Below, in pieces: positions 55,268 through 64,000 of a DNA stretch of 64,000 nt; the stretch's first letter is position 1, and each line of letters opens with the position of its first letter. This DNA is from Meconema thalassinum (lineage: Eukaryota; Arthropoda; Insecta; Orthoptera; Tettigoniidae). The stretch is taken from contig OX336397.1 of the NCBI GenBank assembly GCA_946902985.2, positions 155,055,890-155,119,889 of the forward strand, written 5' to 3'. The translations under genes and the position numbers were made by a program. The notes beneath the pieces were generated by a model, which was not told the DNA's origin, made no database searches, and saw nothing but the letters and a program-made list of their open reading frames with translations.

Positions 55268-55488
55268 GTGTGTCGGCTAAGATGACGATATCATCAGCAA
55301 ATCTGAGTTGAAACGATTTCTCCTTGAATCTTTACTCCTACTTTAAAACAAAATATTAATTTTGCATATAAATATGTACCAACGTCAGAAATATGTAACA
55401 ATATGGAAAATACATTTGTTTAATTTGATAGAGGACAACATAATCTATGGAGACAAGTGAGATAAGAATAATAATAAATCCTAGCGCT

Positions 55489-56276
55489 GCACAGTGGGTC
55501 AAAATCGAAATCTAGGGGGACAAAATTATTTTTACGTTTTAATCATGAATTTAGAGTGAAAGCAACATTTGTTTACTTCATAATGAACATAAGTCAAGAC
55601 CTTTTTTAAGCTACGTCTACACATGCAAGAAATTGTATATGACTAGGAGTTGGATAGAGCATTCAATTATCTCTTCAGAACAATTTTCTATCCCTAATTT
55701 ACTTTTAACAAAGTCACAAAGTTCCACTTTTGACATAATCGTCGAACCCAGTGCTTCAAACAGTTGTAAACGTGTGAGAACTGGTTGCGCGGCATCTTCT
55801 AAAACGTAAAATTACTAAGTTGCAAAAAATTTTATAACTGGCGTAAACTACAAGACTTTATCTACATTTTAACATTAAGTAGAAAGTGTCGCAGTGACGC
55901 GACATACTAAAAATCTAAGTGAAAATAGAATTTTAAAAATAATAGTCAAATATTATATAATGCAAATATAGCTAAAATTACGTAACAATTACACCCATTA
56001 ATAACTGAAACACGTTACAAAGATCATACCTTCAGCTGCATGTTCCATCTTAAAGCATCACACTAACCACAAAGACAACCAAACCACAGCCACTTACTTT
56101 CACCCTCCAATTCAGACTGCTCGAACAGTGGTGACAGAATTAAACCAGATGCGTTTATATCCCAGAATAGTGAGCGGCAATTATATGAGAATGCTGTAGA
56201 AGTAATACATTTTGATTTTTTAATTATGAAAATAAATAATTGTGTCCTCCTAGATTTCTAATTTGACCCACTGTGC
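55489..56276. mobile_element. Non-autonomous TIR element (~790 bp)
   Basis: 'gcacagtgggtcaaa' at the left and 'tttgacccactgtgc' at the right form TIRs of about 34 bp (with 'gaaatctaggggga' and 'tcctcctagatttc' inside). There is no transposase ORF. The flanks share GCT or GCGCT, so target duplication length and superfamily remain open. The interior has a small inverted pair near the ends only. Confidence 0.68.
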
Positions 56277-56417
56277 GCTGGTGATGACCAAACGAGACGG
56301 AGCTGAGTACTGCCCTCATGTTGCTGTAATAAGTAAGGCTCGGATAGTTAACTTATGTGTTTAAATATTCTTTATATCTATTTTTTCTATTTATTTAATT
56401 TTTTGTTGTTGCCGTTT

Positions 56418-57200
56418 TTAGCCTATTTAAATTTTATAAAAAAAATAGGCTCATGAGATCACCTTTTGTCCGTGTGTGTGTTTGTTTGTTTGTGTGTCCC
56501 CCAAAACCTTCTAAACGGCGGGAGCGATTTCGATGAAACTCTGTTAGGTCATAGTACAATTACGGCTGATCCCAACCGTGCCCTTCAAATTTTATTACGT
56601 CTCACCAATCCGACATGGTGGCTGTGCGAAATATTTCACTGGCATTCTATATCCCCGAAACTATTACTCATATCATCCTGAAATTTTGCACGGTAATAAA
56701 GAGCTCTACTAGAAGTTCACCTATGAGACTTCCAAAAACCTGTAAAATACAAAACGAATATGGTGGCCAATCGAAGGTGAACCATTTTAATAGACTTTTC
56801 TCGTGATTTAACCATCTGAGCGCAGTGAAATTTGATACAGAAAATGTTTAAACACATTGTAACGCATTGGTATCTAATTTAGTTCAATTTTTTACATAAC
56901 CTCAAGATGGCGGCTGTGCGCAATTTTAAAATTAAGTTTTTATTTCTTGTGCATTAATCATGCGATGAAAGTGAACGTTTGGCTAATGAACCTACGCAAA
57001 AATCGTCATCTAATAGTGCATAACTCTGTGGCCGACATATATAAAATTCCAGCATGGTGACCAACCGAAATATTTAGACGGTTCTCTATATCTGTTACAG
57101 CAATCAAACTGAAATTTTGTATGTTGGTACAGGCAATTAACATTTAAGTAGGATGTATGAAAATAGGCTGTATAGTTCTTCACGGAACTACTTGTTATAA
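56418..57200 (+). repeat. Repeat E copy 2
   Basis: Begins at the hairpin 'agcctatttaaatttt...aaaaataggct' followed by a GT-rich tract and 'cccttcaaattttattacgt'. It ends with 'gttcttcacggaactacttg'. Same order as copy 1 but inverted. It is uninterrupted, so it gives the reference structure. ORFs in it have no motifs. Confidence 0.7.
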
Positions 57201-57235
57201 ATAAATACATATTCTGGCGTATTTACTCATAAGTA

Positions 57236-57740
57236 CTTATTTCCTATATTTGGTGGTGTGTTGCACTCCTTAGATGACTGCTGCCCACATTTTCGAGCCT
57301 TAGCAATTCCAGTAATTTGCTTCTCTATTGCGTCAATGCACCCTTGTCTCTGTATTGTAGTATTTCAAGACAGGAATTCCCCGGTCATTAAGAATAGCAG
57401 AGGGGCTGGAGTCGACATTATCTTAAGCCTCCATTAATCCTTACCTTGGCAGGAAATTTTACTTGAAATTTATTACAGTCGTCTGCGAAACTTGTGAGTA
57501 TTGACAGAGTGCTATGAAAGTTTTTGAAGTGACCTTTTCTTCTGCTCTTTAGAATGAAATTCGAAAACAGCACGTACATGATTTCGTATCGCGCATCTGC
57601 AGTAAGTATTGTAGGATTCGGAAACTGAGGCAAGCTCCGGCTCATTACGCGGGAACATTTGTACTGTAGACAGGATTATGGATTATTCAAGCAGTTGAAC
57701 GTTTCAACTATATTTCTAGTAACTGGGGGCCATAAATTTG
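57236..57740. other. Unassigned sequence
   Basis: No gene or repeat recognised. The 75-codon minus ORF at 57418-57645 has no motif. Confidence 0.35.
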
Positions 57741-57744
57741 ATAC

Positions 57745-58215
57745 AGATTTAAGATAGTACATTATGCAACGAGCCTCTAATGGCAATAATTAAAACACGA
57801 GTATGTTTATAAAACGAGCGTACGCGAGTTTTATAATTTCCATACCATTATATACCATTATAGGCGAGTTGCATACGACTGTTTATGTTCGACGATAATT
57901 ATTATAACTATTTTATGTTCGAACATGCATATTCATAAATATCTGTCGAGATTTCGCCAGTTTCACGTACTGAACAGAGCACATGGGACGCAGAGAATAC
58001 CTTGTATTTGGCCATGGCCTCCTCGATCACCGCACTATGACACTAGACCACGCAGTGAAATTTAAATTAGAAGGCCTTGGAAGTCAGCGCAGGTGCGATG
58101 CTATCCTTACCTAATTGTTCAAACAACTATTCTTGAGCTCTGATTGGTGGGAGAAATTGTATCATAATGACACAGAATTCTGAGATATATTATTTACATT
58201 TCGACATCGTCGAAC
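57745..58215 (+). repeat. Repeat H, copy with palindromic head
   Basis: Starts 'acattatgcaacgagcctct' and contains an inverted pair (57758 region with 'ccattataggcgagttgcat' at 57855-57874), then 'gtttatgttcgacgataatt'. It ends with 'gagctctgattggtgggaga' and an inverted 'tcgtcgaacataaa' near 58207-58220. Shares order with 63013-63660. Confidence 0.65.
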
Positions 58216-58451
58216 ATAAACATATTTTGGAACTTAATCACATATTTTCCACTTTTAAGCACATAAATAAATACACATTTCCGAAAAGTTTAGCACATTA
58301 TTATCCGGGCCCTGTTATGAGCCTATAGTCTATGCGAGAAGCCATCTTGGAAACAGTTCACAATCGATCAGCATATTTGCTAAAGACTGATACAAATCAG
58401 TATTTTCTTATTAATTCAATAATTACATCTTTCTTTTTGTGCACATTGTGT

Positions 58452-58493
<42 letters not shown>

Positions 58494-58560
58494 TGTTATG
58501 TTTTGTTGAGACAGTGAACTAACAAATATTGACCAGTTGAATTATTTCAACTAATACTGC
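58216..58560. other. Unassigned sequence with (AAT)n
   Basis: A pure AAT microsatellite of about 12 units lies at 58456-58492. Otherwise nothing recognised. Confidence 0.5.
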
Positions 58561-58633
58561 AACTAAATAAGTGCACGTATTGTAAATACTTTCACCCGTA
58601 CTTTTAGACATAGATTTAATAGCCTAAGTGTAA

Positions 58634-58676
58634 TGGACCTGATGATGATCGCTTGACGATCGAAACTGGTCATCCA
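58634..58676 (+). ncRNA. Hammerhead ribozyme-like motif
   Basis: Order: TGGA plus C (58634-58638), CTGATGA (58639-58645), one extra T, stem II GATCG/CGATC (58647-58651 with 58657-58661, perfect), GAAAC (58662-58666), TG, GTC (58669-58671), then ATCCA. Stem I pairs TGGA with TCCA after one C.A mismatch. Stem III is 2 bp. Predicted cleavage follows GTC. The architecture is the same as at 16835-16893 although the sequences are unrelated outside the core. Confidence 0.45.
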
Positions 58677-58854
58677 AGTTTATTTATTAATTTCATGGAA
58701 TTCTTTTGACGTGACGACGTCCAATAAATTGTTGGAATACAGTGACGTCCGTGAAAAAGTGTTACAGAGAAAGGTGATGATATCGTTTTATCTCTCTTCC
58801 GTTGCAACGCTTTCTTCCTCTCTCTCTTCTGTTGCTGCGCTCGAGTGTCGCTAC

Positions 58855-59205
58855 TGTCGTTATTGGATGTCACGGGTGAACCTTTGGGTGGATTTTGATG
58901 CGGTTTTCACCATTCTTTAAAGGATATCACGAGGAAGATTTCTGTAGAAAATAATTTATTTATGATCAAAGGAAGCCGAGCATATCTCTATCTTCAATAC
59001 ATCGCCCACTATAGGTGTTTTAACGTTTTCATTTCTTCCAACAATCTCCATTCAAATACTGAGGCTACAGTTTACGAGCAGGCTAGGGGCGAGTCTATCA
59101 CAATAGTTACAGCCTAGCTAGCGGGCGAGCCTATTACGTCATATACAGCCAGGAGCAAACTGTCGAGTCGTGTTGAGTTAAAACTTCAGAAAAGGGTGGT
59201 TGTGT
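58855..59205 (-). repeat. Dispersed repeat F, copy 3
   Basis: Inverted relative to copies at 18975, 40481 and 60540: 'ttctgtagaaaataatttat', 'catatctctatcttcaatac', 'gtcgagtcgtgttgagtt'. Confidence 0.65.
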
Positions 59206-59559
59206 TTGGAGTTTCCCTGAAAGTGCAACTCGGCTTTTCTTCATTTCGCCTGTGAACTTCCCGTTCCGCAAAATGCATAAAAGAATATACGAAGCTGAAA
59301 TTTCGCAAGAGCGACAGTTTAAACAAATCAGTCCGAGAATACGTTGTCACGCTCAAATATCGTCGCGCATCGTACTGTAGTTGCACACACCCAATATTTA
59401 TACAGAATGATAGGTCATGTTGGGGACGGTTGAGATAGGGAACTTGGGGTCGGAGCGGCCTCCTTAACCCCTAAAATAAGGGTTGATTCCGGCCCTCCAC
59501 CCAAGCCTCTATTACCTTTCTCAATCCTTTAACTCTTGGCAAGATACATTTCACCATGT

Positions 59560-59629
59560 GGCGCTGGCGTAATGGGTAGCGTTGCGGTGCGAAAGGTCGG
59601 TAGTCCCGTGTTCGATTCAGGGCTTAGGC
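59560..59629 (+). repeat. tRNA-like sequence, left
   Basis: A-box-like 'tggcgtaatgggtagcgt' and B-box-like 'gtgttcgattcagg' are correctly spaced, but the ends do not pair as an acceptor stem. It is therefore a Pol III-promoter-like relic, not a tRNA gene. Confidence 0.5.
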
Positions 59630-59953
59630 AAAAAAATTTTTTTTTTTAAATGTTATTGATACCTGCGGTAAATTAAACCGGTCGTTGTGCACTTCGTAGC
59701 ATTAAATTGTTTAATTCCGGTATTACGTTTAAATCACGTTGATTTGCAAGAGAAAGTAAGGTTTAGCTAGGCTAGGCATGCTTAGCTTAATTTTTGTCGT
59801 AGGGTAATCATTAGAAGGCACGATCTTAAAACTACGGCAGTTTTGTAATTAGTCACAAAGTTCCTATAACAGGCAATAAAATTACAAAACAACAACGTAG
59901 CACCATACTGTATCATGTGACTACAATACGACAAATAACATAAAAAATATTTT

Positions 59954-60023
59954 GCCCAAGCTCGGGAACGAACCCGGGACTACCGGCCTTTCGCACAGCA
60001 ACGCTATCCATTACGCCAGCGCC
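59954..60023 (-). repeat. tRNA-like sequence, right
   Basis: Inverted partner of 59560-59629, with a better B box ('cgggttcgttcccg') and the same A-box-like region. No acceptor stem. Confidence 0.5.
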
Positions 60024-60213
60024 ACATGGTGAAATGAATCTTGCCAAGAGTTAAAGGATTGAGAAAGGTAATAGAGGCTTGGGTCGGTTGCCTACCTTAC
60101 AGAGTAGAGGGCCTGAATCAACCCTTATTTTAGGGGTTAAGTAGGCCGCTCCGACCCCAAGTTCCCTATCTCAAAGTACTTCTATACCCGTCCCCTACAC
60201 GACCTATCATTCT

Positions 60214-60540
60214 CCAAAGGTACATAAAAAGCACCCTGTATATAGTCTATATTTCAGGATTAGGGATAACTCATCACAATTGAGTAAAATCGTGTTGATC
60301 GACTGAAAAACATCGAACTTTGATTACTAAGGCACCACTGAAAACGTTTGACTACGTATTGTATTTATCGGGTGATGTACTGTATGTATCATGGCCCGGC
60401 CTTGGACCATAGTATGGGTGCGTCAGGTCAGTGCCAGTCACCCACTAACACCTGGTGATATCTTCACTGAGTCATAGTCACGTCACCTACTCTTCCTCTT
60501 CCTTGGTCGTAGGAGTAGCCAGCGTTGCCAACCATAACCG
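60214..60540. other. Unassigned sequence
   Basis: No gene or repeat recognised. Confidence 0.35.
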
Positions 60541-61680
60541 ACAATACGACCCGCCCCGGTTTCGTCCGGGAACAGATATGAATGCATTATACGCGATAAA
60601 CGCTTCTTTTTTCCGATGTCAATGAACTACGAAGTAGGCTATATCCGTTTTACTTCTCGGCATAATGGGTTAAAATCACTGACTGGACTATTAATTATAT
60701 TATCATGGAGATGCATGTGCAACGAATTCTTGTCAGACGTAACTTAAGAAAGGTGACGTTCATGAAACATAATCCAATCCAATCTACAAACACTTATAGT
60801 GGGCGATGTATTGAAGACAGAGATATGCTCTCGCGGACTTTTTTGTAGAACTTTTCATGCTGAACAATTCTTACGCTAGCTTAAAAAGGGCACGGACGCC
60901 AGGTTACTTTTCAACATTTTCACTGAAATCGTTACTGCTTGGCTTCCTTTGATCATAAATAAATTATTTTCTACAGAAACCTTCCTCTTGATATCCTTTA
61001 CAGCAGGGGTTCTCAGCCTGGGGTACGCGGATCCCTTAGGGGTAGGCGAAACATTTCAGGGGATACGTGGCAGGCCATCCTTCCACTCGATCCACATGCG
61101 CAGTGAGCTTCGTGCCGTGACTACTGTGTGAGTTATTTGGCGCGTATATTTGAACTCCACAAAGAATTGCATCTTTTCTTTACCGAGCACAATTCTAATT
61201 TATCATCAGTACTCAATGACTTTGGTTGGCTTTTAAAATTGGCCTATTTATATGATATTTTTGAAAAAAAAAAACCTGAACATTTGGAATAAGTGTAAGC
61301 AAGGTAGTGTTTCTGATATGTTCTATGTTAAAATGAAAACTAACGCAATGATTGAAAAAATCACCCTTTGGGAAAAGGAACTGAAAAACAACATATATAT
61401 TTTGTTTTATTAAAATATCTCTCCTTATAAAATTACAAAGGTTAAACCATACTAACTAAATAACTTTTACATTTTAATAACCATTATTACTACCTAACAA
61501 AGTAGTAGGGGGTACGCAGGATGTTTAATTTTTTTAAAGGGGTACGAAGGTTGAAAAAGGTTGAGAACCTCTGCTTTACAGAATGGTGAAACCCGCATCA
61601 AAATCCATCCAGTGGTTCTCGATATTGCCCGTAACATCCAAGAATCAGGGACTTTGTTTTATACTAAGTAGAGATTTATG
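60541..61680 (+). repeat. Dispersed repeat F, copy 4, split by hAT MITE
   Basis: Begins 'acgacccgccccggtttcgt', matching the start of copy 1, and resumes after the MITE with 'gaatggtgaaacccgcatca'. The intact order is that of copy 1. Confidence 0.72.
61004..61573. mobile_element. hAT-type MITE (570 bp)
   Basis: Termini 'caggggttctcagcctgggg' and '...aaggttgagaacctctg' are hAT-type inverted repeats. A perfect 8-bp duplication CTTTACAG flanks it (60996-61003 and 61574-61581). It has no transposase sequence. It sits inside repeat F. Confidence 0.92.
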
Positions 61681-61851
61681 GGAAAAATTGCGTAGTCAAA
61701 GGGTTCATTCATTAAATACCTTCGCTCGAACGTGGCTTCCCAACTAGAGCTGGTAATACACGATGTTCGATGTTCAAATAATTTGAAATTAATCGAAAAC
61801 GACTAATCGACTGACCGAAGAATCGACTAAAATTAGTCGACAAAATACAAT

Positions 61852-62693
61852 GGCGGCTTCGGTGGCTTGGTTGGTAGCATGCTGCTTCTATGCCCAATGT
61901 CGCTCGTTGGATTTTTTAAGAGCGTCAAAAATCCCTCAGTATGCCTTCCTTCGGAGGGGAAGTAAAGCTGCCGGCCCATGTCATACATTTATGGCATGTA
62001 AAAGAATCTTTCACTAACTAAATTTAATAAGCCTCCGTGGCTTAGGCGGCACGCCGGCCTCTCACCGCTGGGTCTGTGGTTCAAATCCCGGTCACTCCAT
62101 GTGAGATCTGTGCTGGACAAAACGGAGGCAGACAGGTTTTTCTCCGGGCACTCCAGTTTTCCCTGTCAAAATTTCATTCCAGCAACACTCTCCACTATCA
62201 TTTCATTTCATCTGTCATTCATTTAATCATTGCCCCGGAGGAGTGCGTCAGGCCTCGGCAGCCGGCACAGTTCATATCCTCGCCGCTAGATGGGGGCTTC
62301 TTTCATTCCATTCCTGACCCGGTCGGAGACTGGAAGCAGGCTGTGGATTTTCATTTTCACTAACTAAATTTGTGTGAAGCAAAACTCGTAGGATATGTTT
62401 GATTAATGCTCTTAAGTTCCAACGTTCATCACCATGCGCTAATTGTGATGGCATCGGGTAGTAGCCAAGTTCACAGCTAGGTGTCGTGGACGGTAGCATT
62501 TGGTAGCGAAAGTAGGAACTACTTGAAATTATTGTCTGCAGTCCTCACTTGAATTAAAAACAGATAACACACACTAATACAGCCATCACAATTAACACCG
62601 GTTGTCAGACAGATTCTACGCACACCCAAAGTACATGGGGCTACATGGCCGCGTTGTTGCAGCCCCTAAACTGAGGAATCAACCAACCTACCA
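61852..62693 (+). mobile_element. SINE A copy 7, split by SINE B
   Basis: Head 'ggcggcttcggtggcttgg' (part of the B box is deleted here) and a full body to 'cagcccctaaactgagg'. Flanked by the perfect 12-bp duplication ACAAAATACAAT (61840-61851 and 62694-62705). Confidence 0.88.
62026..62354 (+). mobile_element. SINE B copy 2, nested in SINE A
   Basis: 'aataagcctccgtggcttag' head, B box 'gtggttcaaatcccggtcac', body through 'ccgctagatgggggcttc', T-rich tail. Flanked by the 17-bp duplication 'tttcactaactaaattt' (62009-62025 and 62355-62371). Confidence 0.88.
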
Positions 62694-62705
62694 ACAAAAT
62701 ACAAT

Positions 62706-63012
62706 TTAAATTTAGTTTAAATGAGAGCTCATCGCTTAAGTTCTAATGATGTATAGAAATCTAAAAAAATACTTTTTGCCTATGTCTGCAAAGTGTCCCC
62801 CCTTGTTTATGTTAACAATAAACAAATAAAGAGTCAGTGACAGTGGAAAGACAAACAGCAATCAAATTAGGAAGAGTTTCGAAAAAAGAAAACAAGGAGT
62901 TTTCAGCTAAGATTTTGAATTCTTGTCTAATGTTTACAATTTAGGACAGGAACATTTTTGTTTCACTTTGTTTTAGCCTAGATTTTATTAAAAAAAAGAG
63001 GTACATTATTAA
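62706..63012. other. Unassigned AT-rich sequence
   Basis: No gene or repeat recognised. Confidence 0.35.
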
Positions 63013-63660
63013 TAGTACATTATGCAACGAGCCTCTAATGGCTATAATTAAGACACGAGTATTTTTATAAAACGAGCGTATGCGAGTTTTATAATTTCCA
63101 TACGAGTGTCTTAATTACCATTATAGGCGAGTTGCATACGACTGTTTATGTTCGACGATAATTATAACTTTATTATATGTTTTAACATAAATATTCATAA
63201 ATATCTGTTCAGTCACTAGAATTTTGTGATCGGGTGCTGCGCTGGGTAGTATATCTCTGTTTTCCAAGCTCTCTGGCCAACCGACGCATGCGCTCTGTGT
63301 GCTTCAATGCCATATGTTCAGATTGTGCTCCAGTATTCAGTAAAACTGTCACCGAAGTCGTTTCAAAACCACGCGCTGTGTAGAAATTGATTTTGGGGAT
63401 ATTAAGGTACAGTGTAATTTCTTGTCTCATATTCACCAGTTTATTTACGCGAACATATGGACGGTGCAATTTCGGTAATTTATATAGACATGTTGGATTT
63501 TAAGCGCATGCGCGAAGGTATCCTTATCTAATTGGTCACACAACTGTTTCTTGAGCTCTGATTGGTGGGAGAAACTGTTTCATAATGAAAAATAGTGTTA
63601 TAATGAGCCTCATTATAATACAGTTTTCTGACACACAATAGTTAGGGTCGAACATAAAAA
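63013..63660 (+). repeat. Repeat H, longest copy
   Basis: Opens with a near-perfect palindrome (63021-63140): 'aattaagacacgagtatttt' faces 'cgagtgtcttaatta', and 'gcaacgagcctctaatgg' faces 'ccattataggcgagttgc'. Then come 'tttatgttcgacgataatta', an insertion-like middle, and the 'gattggtgggagaaactgtt' end. The family is found at 3735 and 57745 as well. Confidence 0.7.
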
Positions 63661-64000
63661 ATTTAATACAATATCTTTCGATTATCGATTTTGCTTTTGT
63701 GAGACCATAGTGAAAGGAGCGAAGTACATCGATTAATCGTCAAAACAATTAACCTACCGATGAATTGATTATTCGAACTGAAATGTATTCGATTTAAAGT
63801 AACAGCCACTGTGGATGGATAATTTGGGAGGAATAAGGGGATATTTACGGAAATATGTACGTTTACTTTCCGATTTCATTATTGCGAGATTTTCAAAATC
63901 CCAATCAACTACTACATCATCTCCATCTCCACCTCCACCTCCACCTTCTGTCGATTTTGGCCTACTGTGGACCGCGTTGAACAATCGGCCGACTTGCCAA
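63661..64000. other. Unassigned sequence with CCACCT run
   Basis: A short (CCACCT)n tract lies at 63923-63945. A 71-codon minus ORF spans it and has no known motif. Confidence 0.4.

Larger units (their letters stand above)
46941..55355 (-). pseudogene. LINE reverse transcriptase remnant split by LTR element 3
   Basis: Minus-strand RT pieces lie on both sides of element 3. At 55268-55355 the text reads 'GVKIQGE', then after a frameshift 'LRFADDIVILADT', the RT catalytic motif. After removal of the 7.7-kb insertion and one GTGT, the same frame continues at 47610 as 'PEDLNKFSNGMHSVLRKEF'. Further on come 'RKSFLKALVWSVALYGSETW' and (47201-46998) 'RWVDRVTNEAVLRRVGKERC' with 'DRLVGHILRHTG'. Several frameshifts and stops show it was dead before or since the insertion. 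It differs from the LINE at 43531-44375. Only the stretches 46941-47610 and 55268-55355 belong to it. Confidence 0.82.
59404..60213. mobile_element. Large palindrome with tRNA-like sequence in both arms
   Basis: Left arm 59404-59635 and right arm 59948-60213 are inverted copies: 'agaatgataggtc' ends, 'gagatagggaacttggggtc', 'caatcctttaactcttggca'. The right arm has about 30 bp more in places. Each arm ends internally in a tRNA-like sequence, separated by a ~310-bp AT-rich spacer. It is probably a SINE-derived or foldback element. Target duplication not clear. Confidence 0.75.

Noticed and set aside
59560..59629. Possible tRNA gene
   Set aside because: A and B boxes fit, but the 5' and 3' ends do not pair as an acceptor stem, and an inverted copy is nearby.

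Overview
The window is eukaryotic and looks like intergenic DNA from a large, repeat-rich animal genome, most likely an insect. Evidence: three LTR retrotransposons, Tc1/mariner, hAT and pogo/Tigger DNA transposons, non-LTR reverse transcriptase debris, several tRNA-derived SINE families in many copies, foldback elements, minisatellites, and no operon-like gene organisation. The SINE content made me think of an orthopteran-type genome, but that is an impression and not a demonstrated assignment. I find no intact single-copy host gene. One spliced-looking, stop-broken exon (18049-18401) is the only candidate for host coding sequence.

Layout. 1-6.5 kb: end of a dispersed repeat, SINE A copies, a 2.56-kb foldback element (1152-3712) with a Tc1 transposon in its loop, and a 51-bp minisatellite. 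6.5-14.06 kb: LTR element 1 (+), encoding a gag-like protein with a capsid-type domain. 14-19 kb: sparse sequence, then a palindromic element (16037-16964) whose arms each carry a hammerhead-ribozyme-like motif. 19.7-30.4 kb: a Russian doll. LTR element 2 (-) sits inside repeat E, which sits inside a hAT element (8-bp target duplication), which sits inside another dispersed repeat. 30.4-38 kb: more repeats, a deleted Tigger element, and four SINE A copies with further nested insertions. 39-39.7 kb: a 24-bp purine-rich minisatellite. 43.5-46 kb: a 3' LINE fragment and a second Tc1 copy that is nearly intact. 46.9-55.4 kb: LTR element 3 (+) inserted into a LINE reverse transcriptase immediately after its FADD motif. 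55.4-64 kb: TIR elements, repeats E, F and H, a palindrome with tRNA-like sequence in both arms, a hAT MITE, and SINE A with a nested SINE B.

The most unusual system is the LTR family. Three copies have long LTRs (about 1.24-1.31 kb), 4-bp target duplications and near-identical LTR pairs, so they inserted recently. Each carries one long coiled-coil, gag-like ORF and no recognisable protease, reverse transcriptase or integrase. They are therefore non-autonomous and gag-only, and must be mobilised in trans. The ORF is modular: element 1 ends in a retrotransposon capsid-like domain, whereas elements 2 and 3 share its N-terminus but end in an expanded ESxLE/EILGE coiled coil plus a lysine/arginine-rich domain. 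The primer binding site also differs: element 3 matches tRNA-Lys(CTT) over 18 nt, and elements 1 and 2 match over only about the first 7 nt.

All alignments were done by eye. Differences between copies and arm boundaries are approximate to a few bases.
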